Counted from the stretch's first letter, positions 1 to 11,381 are shown. The stretch: DNA of 64,000 bases from Neoechinorhynchus agilis (GCA_051530055.1 CM121342.1:3658001-3722000), one strand, 5' to 3'. A program made the numbers and translations. Notes: generated from the sequence alone by a model not told the origin.

Positions 1-1052
1 ATCATGGAGCTAGAAAAAGAATGCAAAAACCACGTTAAACTTTTCAGTGATCTTAAGCGGGAAAGAGATTATTGCCTTACGATTTTACAATCAAGTTCAT
101 TCACAGTCCAGCTTCAAGGCTTATTTTCCAATGTTGTCAGATATGTGAATGAGTTAAAAAGAAAGCAGGTTGAAAAGGAAGCCGAATTGTTTCGTATCCA
201 CGAACTCATTTCAAAAATCGGTCAAACAATCAGAGAAACAAGAATGGAGTTAGTTGACCTTGAAGTAAAAGTACAACTGGTGCTCTTCTCCTTATTAGAA
301 CTTTAGGGATCGCCGCATTCACAAAAATTCTAGCTATATCGCTCCTTTTTTTGAAAACCACTTTGGAAATCGTTTCGATTTAAAATCCCAATGGAAATTC
401 TAACTAGGTATATTAAAATTGAATTCAAATATTTTGAAAAGATCATCAGTAAATAAGATGCGATCATCAAAACAAAGAAGCAAACACTATGAGGATCGAG
501 AATGCAAGTATCGTGGAAAGCGTAAATCAAGAGAATTTAAAACTAAAGGAAGCAATAAAAACAAGTGAATGTGAATACAACAGATTAGTAGACGAGTTTG
601 AGAAAGTTGGTGAAGAAAGAGTTCTCGTTGAACGAGCTTGTGATAATTATTCGGCGGTAAAGACCGAATTCCTCGAGCAGAATATGAGACTAAATGATGA
701 GCTAGAGCGTATAAAGATTCAGGCGCGTAGAATTAAAGTAGAAAAAGAACCGAATTTCGCATTGGCACAGTTTAGGCTCGATCAGGAGTATAGAGTAAAA
801 TCGGCTATTCGAAGAGCACGCAGATTAAAGGAAAGTGAACTCGATATGTTAAGGCGGGAATACCGAAGATTACTGGAGGAGAATAAGAGCTTTGAAGTTA
901 AATTAAATGAAAAGTCCGAATCTGACGCAGAGAAGATAATGAAAATGAGGTACAGGAGAGTAGAAGACGAACTTAGTGCACTAGAGAATCGAGTTGGTGA
1001 GATTGACAGTGTACTGGAGAACGAATTTGATACGTATGTGAAAGATGAATGA
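1..1052 (+). CDS. Coiled-coil protein, 3' part of gene (5' end outside window)
   Basis: Two open segments (4-306 and 489-1052) read as long, charged alpha-helical coiled coil rich in Glu, Lys, Arg and Leu. No named family was recognised. The frame is open back to base 1, so the gene starts upstream of the window. The second segment ends with a TGA at 1050-1052, followed by an AATAAA-type signal near 1122. The two frames can be joined in frame at a GAAG repeated at 262-265 and 477-480. That gives an intron of about 215 bp whose borders are GT-AA or TA-AG, not GT-AG; I found no in-frame GT-AG pair. The protein could be a structural, cilium or centrosome-type coiled coil, but nothing in the sequence decides this. 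The gene assignment is firm; the exact splice sites are not. Confidence 0.6.
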
Positions 1053-1182
1053 TCACAAAGTGTTTAGTTGGAGAAATCGATCAATATGAATGTAAAATAT
1101 AGATTCCATCGGATTTAAAAATAAAATTTTTGCTAATAATCTTTTTATTGTTTCTTTTTTTTAAAGGACAATTTTAGATTAA

Positions 1183-1300
1183 ATCGTCCCCCGGACGCTG
1201 ACCGCATTTCCTCGTTGGATTGCGAGGCTTACATGAAAATTTAAAAAAAATTAGACCGGGAAAATCCTTAGGGAATGATGGAGTTAAAAAGATGTTGTGG
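1183..1300 (-). mobile_element. Short relic of a retroelement C-terminus plus dispersed repeat
   Basis: On the minus strand, about 1183-1233 translates to a peptide containing SLAIQRGNA. This matches the same C-terminal peptide seen in relics near 11.1 and 40.7 kb, so it is probably a tiny fragment of one retroelement family. Directly after it (about 1256-1297) lies a copy of a dispersed repeat whose core reads GAAAATCCTTAGGGAATGAT. It recurs at 9258-9298 and inside every unit of the adjacent minisatellite. Confidence 0.5.
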
Positions 1301-1330
1301 AGGTCATAACAATCCCCAGCATAACGCCAG

Positions 1331-2818
1331 GAAGTCTCGAATCATTAAATTTACAATAACCGATAAGATACGACTTCGTCGTAAAATATTGAGAAAATCC
1401 TTAGGGAATGATAGACTTTAAGTTCTGGTGATCATAATCCTCAGGTTAAAAACTTATTTTATTAGAGATATTTCGCGAGGAAGTCTCGAATCATTAAATT
1501 TACAATAACCGATAAGATACGACTTCGTCGTAAAATATTGAGAAAATCCTTAGGGAATGATAGACTTTAAGTTCTGGTGATCATAATCCTCAGGTTAAAA
1601 ACTTATTTTATTAGAGATATTTCGCGAGGAAGTCTCGAATCATTAAATTTACAATAACCGATAAGATACGACTTCGTCGTAAAATATTGAGAAAATCCTT
1701 AGGGAATGATAGACTTTAAGTTCTGGTGATCATAATCCTCAGGTTAAAAACTTATTTTATTAGAGATATTTCGCGAGGAAGTCTCGAATCATTAAATTTA
1801 CAATAACCGATAAGATACGACTTCGTCGTAAAATATTGAGAAAATCCTTAGGGAATGATAGACTTTAAGTTCTGGTGATCATAATCCTCAGGTTAAAAAC
1901 TTATTTTATTAGAGATATTTCGCGAGGAAGTCTCGAATCATTAAATTTACAATAACCGATAAGATACGACTTCGTCGTAAAATATTGAGAAAATCCTTAG
2001 GGAATGATAGACTTTAAGTTCTGGTGATCATAATCCTCAGGTTAAAAACTTATTTTATTAGAGATATTTCGCGAGGAAGTCTCGAATCATTAAATTTACA
2101 ATAACCGATAAGACACGACTTCGTCGTAAAATATTGAGAAAATCCTTAGGGAATGATAGACTTTAAGTTCTGGTGATCATAATCCTCAGGTTAAAAACTT
2201 ATTTTATTAGAGATATTTCGCGAGGAAGTCTCGAATCATTAAATTTACAATAACCGATAAGATACGACTTCGTCGTAAAATATTGAGAAAATCCTTAGGG
2301 AATGATAGACTTTAAGTTCTGGTGATCATAATCCCCAGGTTAAAAACTTATTTTATTAGAGATATTTCGCGAGGAAGTCTCGAATCATTAAATTTACAAT
2401 AACCGATAAGATACGACTTCGTCGTAAAATATTGAGAAAATCCTTAGGGAATGATAGACTTTAAGTTCTGGTGATCATAATCCTCAGGTTAAAAACTTAT
2501 TTTATTAGAGATATTTCGCGAGGAAGTCTCGAATCATTAAATTTACAATAACCGATAAGACACGACTTCGTCGTAAAATATTGAGAAAATCCTTAGGGAA
2601 TGATAGACTTTAAGTTCTGGTGATCATAATCCCCAGGTTAAAAACTTATTTTATTAGAGATATTTCGCGAGGAAGTCTCGAATCATTAAATTTACAATAA
2701 CCGATAAGATACGACTTCGTCGTAAAATATTGAGAAAATCCTTAGGGAATGATAGACTTTAAGTTCTGGTGATCATAATCCTCAGGTTAAAAACTTATTA
2801 CAGATATTTCGCGAGGAA
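1331..2818. repeat. 149-bp minisatellite, about 10 units
   Basis: Starts of the motif GAAGTCTCGAATC recur every 149 bases (1331, 1480, 1629, 1778 and so on to about 2672), with almost no divergence; a shortened last unit ends near 2818. Each unit holds the palindrome TACGAC-TTC-GTCGTA and the dispersed motif GAGAAAATCCTTAGGGAAT. No ORF of useful length lies in the unit on either strand. The homogeneity implies recent expansion or gene conversion. Confidence 0.95.
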
Positions 2819-3288
2819 GCCTGGATTCATCAATTATTGTTAATTTGACGAAGAGAACCTTAACTTCGCAATATGCTCGCTAAAATAAGCTTTGTCCTGC
2901 GAAATAATGATCACATCTTCAACTCCTGTGATTCTTCCGTTTTTATTTGGATGATGTGATTGCATTTTCATTATTGCTTATCTTTTCTGGTTTTACCACA
3001 TCGCTGAATTTATATTCACTTATTTTTTCGGAAAAAAACGTTATGTACAGATTTGAAGAAACCATAATGAGAAAATCCATCGGGATGGTAAATGCGGTGG
3101 ATACAAACAGTTTTATTCAACTTGAAAAATAACGGTATGCGTAAAAGCGTACGTGCGAGCGGATTAGTAAGCGGTTGAATTATGGCAGAAACATCGCCTT
3201 ATCAATCATTGCTCTCTTCTCCCGTTTTTGTTAAGAAAGTTCGGATATTTTACGCTTTTTATTTTCGATTTAAAAGCGCGCTTTTTTA
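2819..3288. other. Intergenic stretch, no supported gene
   Basis: This spans the end of the 149-bp array and the start of the RING gene. A 61-codon ORF at 2947-3132 has no recognisable features and is probably chance. A variant of the dispersed GAGAAAATCC motif occurs near 3070. Nothing else was seen. Confidence 0.5.
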
Positions 3289-4293
3289 ATGGAAGAAAAA
3301 ATTAGTTTATTACGTATTGGACGAAGTGAGCGTTTATTGTTCGCTCTTCTTGTTCCAAGACCCAAAAAGTTTGTACGCTTCAAAATTGGTGATCGTCAGC
3401 AACGAGATCGGTCTCCGCCACCTTTGGAGGAGCCAAGCCGCGTGGAGACTCAAGAAAGTCCTTCATTATACTTCTGTCATGTTTGCGGAACCCAAGTCCA
3501 AGCGGATGCTAGTTTTAATTGTTCACAATGCGGTGATGGTTTTATAGAGCGGATTCAAACGTCGCCATCACCACGACCACCATCCTCTTCGTCTGAGATG
3601 GGCACTGCTCGATTCTTGCTTGGCAATGCCGAAGTCCAATTGGTTACTCAACGACAGCCAGATGAAACCTACGGTCGTGGCATGGAGCAAATGCTCACTA
3701 ACATCTTTGAGACAGTTCTACGGGCTACACCAGCGGACGTTCGGACTTCTACGTTCAATGACGGTACCTACGGTGGCTTCACGACCGTTCTTACTTTTCC
3801 CACTGATCCTGAAATGGGCGGCCGTCTCGTTGATCTTAGAGATTATGTGAACGAAGAACGTTTTGAGGAGATCCTAGGGCAATTATTGAATCAATTAGAA
3901 GGCGCCGGCCCTCCTCCTGCCAGTCCTGATGCCATTTCTAGACTTGAACAATACACAGTCACTGAAAACGACGTGAATGAACGCGAGGCCGATTGTGCCA
4001 TCTGCATGGATAAGTTCACGTTGGCTGAAGTCGTGTGTAGGCTGCCTTGTCGACACATTTTCCATAAAGATTGTATCGATAAATGGCTTAAAATACACGG
4101 CACTTGTCCAGTGTGCCGAAAAACGCTCGATGGAGAAGATACGAGTCGACATGAGTTTGTGGTTAGTGTCGAAGGGCAGCCTTCACCAAGGACCAGTCAT
4201 CAAACCGATACCCATTCTGGCACCAGAGGAGCAGGAGGAAGCGCAGAAGGTGGTGTAGATAAGCCCAAAACCGATTTTAATGACCTGGACTAA
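3289..4293 (+). CDS. RING-H2 E3 ubiquitin ligase, RNF126/RNF115-like
   Basis: A 334-residue single-exon protein. Residues about 63-81 form a zinc ribbon with two CxxC pairs (CHVC and CSQC), as in the N-terminal ubiquitin-binding zinc finger of RNF126 and RNF115/BCA2. Residues about 236-276 form a RING-H2 (CAIC, then CRHIFHKDCI, ending CPVC), and the cysteines and histidines needed to bind two zincs are all visible. The middle is low in complexity, and the Gly/Ser/Asp-rich tail is disordered. Members of this family transfer ubiquitin from E2 enzymes to cytosolic clients, including receptors in endocytic sorting and mislocalised membrane proteins. The family usually starts close to the zinc ribbon; here about 60 extra residues precede it, so the real start could lie downstream or the first residues could be intronic. 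A 272-bp array follows about 700 bp downstream. Confidence 0.85.
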   Translation: MEEKISLLRIGRSERLLFALLVPRPKKFVRFKIGDRQQRDRSPPPLEEPSRVETQESPSLYFCHVCGTQVQADASFNCSQCGDGFIERIQTSPSPRPPSSSSEMGTARFLLGNAEVQLVTQRQPDETYGRGMEQMLTNIFETVLRATPADVRTSTFNDGTYGGFTTVLTFPTDPEMGGRLVDLRDYVNEERFEEILGQLLNQLEGAGPPPASPDAISRLEQYTVTENDVNEREADCAICMDKFTLAEVVCRLPCRHIFHKDCIDKWLKIHGTCPVCRKTLDGEDTSRHEFVVSVEGQPSPRTSHQTDTHSGTRGAGGSAEGGVDKPKTDFNDLD

Positions 4294-4993
4294 AAATTCG
4301 ATTTTTTCGCCCCTTAAAAATCCGGTCTTTTCCGCGTGTTTTTTGCTTCTTATAACAATTTTTATTCAAAAATTACGTGAATAGAACACATTTTGCCGAT
4401 CAAATTGACGTTTCTTTTTTTTGAATGTTTCGAAGAAAAAGAGATTTAAATTGCGAAAAACGGCTTCTTAACTTTATCTAGAAAAAATTTACTAGTTCAA
4501 ACGTAAATTAAGTGTCTGAATCCCAAAAAGCGGTAAATTTAATTTCTAGAACATACTTTAAAATTGCTTTATTAAGGATAAGATCGAGTTTACTTAAATA
4601 AACCTCTTTTTTAAATCGAGGTTGATTCTTGTTTTAATGAAAAACGATCGAAATTTTTAGTGGTGCTTTCATGTCAATCTTAAATCTTATCTCGCTTTTT
4701 CTGTTCTCAAATTTCTTGCCCTATCTCTTCATTGTGTCGGAATTGTTTTGTTGGTCATTGGGAAATTACGTTTTGGTTTTTGGGGAACGCTTTCGAAATT
4801 GCACAATCGCTAATAATGAAAAAATACGCTTTATACTATCTTAGGCTTTAAAACGTCTTATTTTCGGATTGAATTGGACACAAATGGTACCGTTACGGTA
4901 ATCAGTCAATTCCTTTCGTTTTTCTTTAAATTTTACACGTTAAATAACGAAATTAAAAAGGAAACCCATATTCGCGATTTGTTTTTCAGCCGT
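4294..4993. other. AT-rich intergenic spacer
   Basis: About 700 bp of AT-rich sequence between the RING gene and the 272-bp array, holding the RING gene's 3' untranslated region. I see no further gene. Confidence 0.5.
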
Positions 4994-7922
4994 CAGCCCA
5001 ATCTTCTCGGATATCATAAGAACCGAAATGAACCTCAGGAATATCCAACCTCTCAAACTCTTCTACTAACAATAACCACCAACTTTCCCCGGTTCGACCG
5101 AGCTCGTAATCAACTCCAAAATCAATAAACCGCATTCAATGAACAAATCAGAACTCGAGTTTTAAAAAGACTCAAGGGTCCAATTCTTTTGTTCAATAAC
5201 AAACAAAAGTGTTATTATTATCTATCGAATTCCGTGTTCTAACCTCTCACCTCCTTTTTCCATGCAGCCCAATCTTCTCGGATATCATAAGAACCGAAAT
5301 GAACCTCAGGAATATCCAACCTCTCAAACTCTTCTACTAACAATAACCACCAACTTTCCCCGGTTCGACCGAGCTCGTAATCAACTCCAAAATCAATAAA
5401 CCGCATTCAATGAACAAATCAGAACTCGAGTTTTCACAAAGACTCAAGGGTCCAATTCTTTTGTTCAATAACAAACAAAAGTGTTATTATTATCTATCGA
5501 ATTCCGTGTTCTAACCTTTCACCTCCTTTTTCCATGCAGCCTAATCTTCTCGGATATCATAAGAACCGAAATGAACCTCAGGAATATCCAACCTCTCAAA
5601 CTCTTCTACTAACAATAACCACCAACTTTCCCCGGTTCGACCGAGCTCGTAATCAACTCCAAAATCAATAAACCGCATTCAATGAACAAATCAGAACTCG
5701 AGTTTTCACAAAGACACAAGGGTCCAATTCTTTTGTTCAATAACAAACAAAAGTGTTATTATTATCTATCGAATTCCGTGTTCTAACCTTTCACCTCCTT
5801 TTTCCATGCAGCCCAATCTTCTCGGATATCATAAGAACCGAAATGAACCTCAGGAATATCCAACCTCTCAAACTCTTCTACTAACAATAACCACCAACTT
5901 TCCCCGGTTCGACCGAGCTCGTAATCAACTCCAAAATCAATAAACCGCATTCAATGAACAAATCAGAACTCGAGTTTTCACAAAGACACAAGGGTCCAAT
6001 TCTTTTGTTCAATAACAAACAAAAGTGTTATTATTATCTATCGAATTCCGTGTTCTAACCTTTCACCTCCTTTTTCCATGCAGCCCAATCTTCTCGGATA
6101 TCATAAGAACCGAAATGAACCTCAGGAATATCCAACCTCTCAAACTCTTCTACTAACAATAACCACCAACTTTCCCCGGTTCGACCGAGCTCGTAATCAA
6201 CTCCAAAATCAATAAACCGCATTCAATGAACAAATCAGAACTCGAGTTTTCAAAAGACTCAAGGGTCCAATTCTTTTGTTCAATAACAAACAAAAGTGTT
6301 ATTATTATCTATCGAATTCCGTGTTCTAACCTCTCACCTCCTTTTTCCATGCAGCCTAATCTTCTCGGATATCATAAGAACCGAAATGAACCTCAGGAAT
6401 ATCCAACCTCTCAAACTCTTCTACTAACAATAACCACCAACTTTCCCCGGTTCGACCGAGCTCGTAATCAACTCCAAAATCAATAAACCGCATTCAATGA
6501 ACAAATCAGAACTCGAGTTTTCACAAAGACACAAGGGTCCAATTCTTTTGTTCAATAACAAACAAAAGTGTTATTATTATCTATCGAATTCCGTGTTCTA
6601 ACCTCTCACCTCCTTTTTCCATGCAGCCTAATCTTCTCGGATATCATAAGAACCGAAATGAACCTCAGGAATATCCAACCTCTCAAACTCTTCTACTAAC
6701 AATAACCACCAACTTTCCCCGGTTCGACCGAGCTCGTAATCAACTCCAAAATCAATAAACCGCATTCAATGAACAAATCAGAACTCGAGTTTTCACAAAG
6801 ACTCAAGGGTCCAATTCTTTTGTTCAATAACAAACAAAAGTGTTATTATTATCTATCGAATTCCGTGTTCTAACCTTTCACCTCCTTTTTCCATGCAGCC
6901 TAATCTTCTCGGATATCATAAGAACCGAAATGAACCTCAGGAATATCCAACCTCTCAAACTCTTCTACTAACAATAACCACCAACTTTCCCCGGTTCGAC
7001 CGAGCTCGTAATCAACTCCAAAATCAATAAACCGCATTCAATGAACAAATCAGAACTCGAGTTTTCACAAAGACTCAAGGGTCCAATTCTTTTGTTCAAT
7101 AACAAACAAAAGTGTTATTATTATCTATCGAATTCCGTGTTCTAACCTTTCACCTCCTTTTTCCATGCAGCCTAATCTTCTCGGATATCATAAGAACCGA
7201 AATGAACCTCAGGAATATCCAACCTCTCAAACTCTTCTACTAACAATAACCACCAACTTTCCCCGGTTCGACCGAGCTCGTAATCAACTCCAAAATCAAT
7301 AAACCGCATTCAATGAACAAATCAGAACTCGAGTTTTCACAAAGACACAAGGGTCCAATTCTTTTGTTCAATAACAAACAAAAGTGTTATTATTATCTAT
7401 CGAATTCCGTGTTCTAACCTTTCACCTCCTTTTTCCATGCAGCCTAATCTTCTCGGATATCATAAGAACCGAAATGAACCTCAGGAATATCCAACCTCTC
7501 AAACTCTTCTACTAACAATAACCACCAACTTTCCCCGGTTCGACCGAGCTCGTAATCAACTCCAAAATCAATAAACCGCATTCAATGAACAAATCAGAAC
7601 TCGAGTTTTACAAAGACACAAGGGTCCAATTCTTTTGTTCAATAACAAACAAAAGTGTTATTATTATCTATCGAATTCCGTGTTCTAACCTTTCACCTCC
7701 TTTTTCCATGCAGCCTAATCTTCTCGGATATCATAAGAACCGAAATGAACCTCAGGAATATCCAACCTCTCAAACTCTTCTACTAACAATAACCACCAAC
7801 TTTCCCCGGTTCGACCGAGCTCGTAATCAACTCCAAAATCAATAAACCGCATTCAATGAACAAATCAGAACTCGAGTTTTCACAAAGACTCAAGGGTCCA
7901 ATTCTTTTGTTCAATAACAAAC
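4994..7922. repeat. 272-bp minisatellite with an ORF in each unit, 11 units
   Basis: The motif CAGCC(C/T)AATCTTCTCGG starts at 4994, 5265, 5537, 5809, 6081, 6352 and so on to 7711, a 271-272 bp period; units differ at only a few positions. In each unit the plus strand has CCTTTTTCCATGCAG, which looks like a 3' splice site, followed by an open stretch of 43 codons ending in TAA. The minus strand has an ATG-initiated 55-codon ORF (for example 5406-5239) containing ESWWLLLVEEFERLDI and REDWAAWKKEV. It runs over a donor-like GAG/GTGARA just before its stop. The minus-strand peptide looks more like real protein, but no family was recognised. The array could be amplified exon material or a satellite that is open by chance. 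Confidence 0.9.
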
Positions 7923-8151
7923 GTGGGCTACGCCGTGATTGATACGAAAGAATCAAGTTTTCAATAAAGAATGACCATTATCCGAACTGGAAATCGTCAT
8001 GAATGCAGAAGAATTGTTTCCTCGTACACGTTCGTGTCGTCATCTTACGCGCGCTCACCGCTCGCGTTGTTCCTCCGTCTTTTAAGGTGTTTAAACTCGT
8101 TTCGCGTGCTTTCTATCTCAGTTGTGAGTTTCTGGATATTTTCCGTTTTTA

Positions 8152-9811
8152 ATGTTGATAAAAGAGTTCCGGATTACGCTTCCTTTAACCGTTGACGAGT
8201 ATCAATTGGCTCAATTATGGTCAGTTGCGGAATATTCAAAGGAGAATACGGGTGGAGGTGAAGGTGTACGAGTGGTCGCCAATGAACCTTACGTTGGAGA
8301 ACCGTTACATTGCGGTCAATATTCAGAAGGACAATACACCAAGAAGTTTTATTATCTCGCTACAAAAGTGCCTTGGTGGATCCGAAAGCTTGCTCCATCC
8401 GGTGCTTTGGAAATAACCGAAGAAGCCTGGAATGCGTATCCTTACTGCCGAACCATTCTCACAAATCCTGGCTTCATGAAATCGAACTTTGTTATCAAAG
8501 TGGAAACGTTGCATCTTGAAGATAGGGGAGATGCTTTTAATGCTCATAACTTAAGCCCGGAACTTCTGGCACAGCGGGAAGTCGTTTACATACACATGAG
8601 CTGTTCTTATTTTTTTTAGAAGTTCCTATTTGATTTCTCAATAATTTTGGAAGAAAAATTCTTTCAATAATTTTCCGGTCTGATTTCATCGTCAAAAAAT
8701 CACCGGCTTTTAGATTTCAAAATAGAATTGAACATCCGTACATGTTCGTGCAATCGTACCAACTAATCGAATCGGTTTTTTCTCTCTCGAAATTCAAGGA
8801 ATCATTTGGGGAATTTCTTACCTTTTTTGTTCCAAAACGAGAGTCTTTTGTTTGCACAATCTTGCTTGCCACCATGTAAATGGTCATATCGAGAAAACCC
8901 ATCAGGATGTTAAGTTTTGACTTGTGGTGAAGTAAAAAACTTACGAGCAATGATTTATAAGGCGAGATTTCCTCTTTCGAAATATTTCAGAAGAATAAAG
9001 TGATTTTTAACCGGGATTATCTTCACCACAAGTCAAAATGTAAATAATGTTTTATTTTTATTTGATTTTCTTTTGATCTATTGACTATGCTCCCATGGTT
9101 TAATTTTAAAGGATTCTCAATAATGTAATTGTCGAGATATCCCAATAAAATAATCACTAAACTTCTATCAAAAACTGATTTTCGCCTAAACGCTTACCCG
9201 AATCGTGAAATCGATCAATACGAATGTTAAATTAAACATTAGAAATTAACAATTTCGGGAGAAAATCCTTAGGGAATGATGGAGTTAAAAAGATGTTGCA
9301 TTACTTTCAGATGAATTTAAAATCAATAAAATACATTTTATCCTGTGGGGATTCTGATTTCCCGTCCCACATTCTTTAATCTTTATCTTAGGCTATACAA
9401 ATACGTCCCTAAAATTATTTAATGAGAACTGCTCACATAGACATTGCTAATGATCCAATACGATCATGTGACTATAACGAAAAAGAAGATCCTCGCCTGT
9501 TTCACTCCAAGAAAACCGGTAGAGGTCCTCTTGTTGACCCCGAATGGCGCTCAATGGTTACTCCTTGTATGACTTGCTACAAGCTCGTTTCAGCCGAATT
9601 CAAATGGTTTGGTCTACAGGATAGAATTGAGAGCTTTATAATGAACAGTGAAATTCGCTTATTCACCCTATTTCACCGCCATGTATTTTGTTCAATGGAC
9701 AAATGGCACGGGCTTACAATTGAAGATATTAGACGGATCGAAGACGAAACACAGAAGGAACTCGATAGTCAACGAGCAAAGGGAAAAGTTAAGGGAGTAC
9801 TGGAGCCATAG
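8152..9811 (+). CDS. Phosphatidylinositol transfer protein, class I (PITP alpha/beta type)
   Basis: Class I PITPs exchange phosphatidylinositol and phosphatidylcholine between membranes in the cytosol and supply substrate to lipid kinases. Exon 1 (8152 to about 8592) starts MLIKEFRITLP and contains GGGEGV, the GQY-x-KKFYYL strand and the APSGALE...EEAWNAYPYCRT segment typical of the START-like fold. Exon 2 (about 9440-9811) contains KKTGRGPL, KWFGLQ, FHRHVFC and the C-terminal DIRRIEDETQKEL helix. Joined after codon ATA (8590-8592) to GAC (9440-9442), the junction reads VYIDIAND and the protein is 270 residues, the family's normal length. No GT-AG pair gives this junction: the only in-frame canonical option inserts unrelated residues. 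The interrupting 847 bp begins and ends with complementary sequence (see findings). The ATG follows a pyrimidine-rich stretch. Confidence 0.9.
8593..9439 (+). other. Non-GT-AG intron-like insert in the PITP gene
   Basis: The segment is flanked by the direct repeat ACATA (8588-8592 and 9435-9439). Its ends are complementary: GAGCTGTTCT at 8598-8607 against AGAACTGCTC at 9425-9434, 9 of 10 bases pairing. Inside lie copies of dispersed repeats, including the GAAAATCCTTAGGGAATGAT family at 9258-9298. Whether it is removed by the spliceosome cannot be told from DNA. Confidence 0.65.
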
Positions 9812-9829
9812 GATGTGTCCCATAGATTG

Positions 9830-10160
9830 ATTTTACCGTCATTTGGATACCAAAACGAAGTTTTGTGTGTGGAAGCCAATAACGATTACGCCGCGCTTCG
9901 GGCGATCGATAACGCCTAGGCAATAGCAACTTTTCAAACTTTTCTTCTTGCAACAATTTTAAAGTTAAAAAAATTATCATATAATTTATAAATATCACTT
10001 ATATATTTTTTTCATATTCTAATCTTGTGAAATACTACTTGATTTTCGCGCTTCGTAATTAATTAAATTTTTGTTATTGACCTTTTTGGGAGAGGAATGT
10101 TGTACTGATAAAGAAAATCTTTATTTCCAAGCATTCGCCGTCTTACGGCTTCCTTAGGGA
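9830..10160. other. Intergenic, with relic of the ~280-bp repeat family
   Basis: This holds the PITP 3' region. At about 10112-10168, a motif built on CTTTATTTCC followed by TCTTACGG and TTAGGGAAT resembles part of the unit of the 20.6-22.8 kb array, so that array probably arose from a dispersed repeat. Confidence 0.45.
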
Positions 10161-10161
10161 A

Positions 10162-10560
10162 TCAAGCACTTCTGCACATTTCTCTTGACATGCCGAACCA
10201 GCATTCTCCTTTGACACTAAACTCCTTACCCCCATTCGCCTTGATCATTTTCGCCGGATGAAGTTTTGGTCTTCCAATCGTATTCCGGATATTTTCTGGC
10301 AGCACCGTGACCGAGGCACCTGTATCGAATTCCATGTGCAATTCGTGTCGATTTATTTCCAAACAAATAACTGGACAAACGATCCGCATCACCGATCGAA
10401 CAATTTCAATCACCCTGTCCTCCGAAAACTCAACTATATTTGCTCTTCTTCGACTGCGACACACGACTCCGAAATGTCATTTTTCATGACAGCGGAAACA
10501 TTCTCTATTTAAAGCTGGACACAAATTCATTCTTAGGTGCCAATTTCCACCACATCTTCC
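10162..10560 (-). mobile_element. Broken LTR-retrotransposon fragment (protease region, zinc-knuckle region)
   Basis: A fossil of the retrovirus-like aspartic protease class: the minus strand carries the diagnostic DTGAS active-site motif in a suitable hydrophobic context, next to Cys/His-rich sequence of gag zinc-knuckle type. It is a short fragment with neither reverse transcriptase, integrase nor recognisable long terminal repeats nearby, so it is old and clearly not functional. A Ty3/gypsy-like origin is likely but not certain. Confidence 0.65.
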
Positions 10561-10724
10561 ACACTTCGTCCTTTTTATACGATCCACTTGTTCGGGAAAA
10601 CCCATGCTTATTTCGGCATCTTTTGTCGACTCCACGATTTGAACAAAGAGCGATCTTGGAGCTGTTGGAAGGTTTTTGCCCTCGTACCGAGGACGAATGG
10701 AAGCGCATCAATGGACGTGAGTAA

Positions 10725-11090
10725 TATTTTTAAATTATTGAAAACCTCTTTTTCCGAATAATTTTCTTTCAAAGAATGTTCTATATTGTGGTAATACAAT
10801 TTATCGAATTCAATTTTTTAAAATCTTAAATTGTTTTGGACTTTAGTCATAAATCAAATTTCATAAATGTTTCTTAGTATTTTCCCGAGTGCTTCTTTTT
10901 GGAGATTTTCGGTTCCCTCTATTGAGTATAAACTTCATTAATCTGAACATCCAGTGTTGAAATCGATTTTTGCCAATTGAGGGTTAAATTTGCCCACCAT
11001 TTTCTCAACGGATCTCAGAAAATTGTTCTGTTTCTTTTTTATTCATTTTTTTAAACTTTCACGGAGATATATTAAAAAACAGCTGCAAAT
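10725..11090. other. Intergenic, nothing recognised
   Basis: AT-rich sequence between retroelement fragments, with no gene, RNA or repeat structure that I can support. Confidence 0.4.
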
Positions 11091-11297
11091 TTAATTATAA
11101 CGTCCCGACGTTGTCAGTATACTGGCGGCGTTCCCTCGCTGTACCGCAATTGCGATTCGTTCAGCGAGGAAATTTCTCTTCAAAGGGTTTATCGTTTTGA
11201 AATTTCTACAAAAAGGAATAAATCTTACAGGCGTTTTGTGCATCTTTGTAAAAGCACCAAAAGAGCTCGTAAATGCATTGATGAACGAATAGTGCAA
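11091..11297 (-). mobile_element. Retroelement C-terminal fragment
   Basis: The minus-strand frame contains FLAERIAIAVQRGNAASIL, the same conserved C-terminal peptide found in the longer relic at 40.6-41.5 kb and the short relic at about 1.2 kb. It is a truncated remnant, probably of a non-LTR retroelement that carries this C-terminal region. Nothing else of the element is readable here. Confidence 0.55.
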
Positions 11298-11381
11298 AAA
11301 AGACGGGATTTTAAATTCTAAGAATTTGGATGTTTTCTGTTTGTTTCAGGGATAATTTGAAGATTATGCTTTTGCTTTTTA

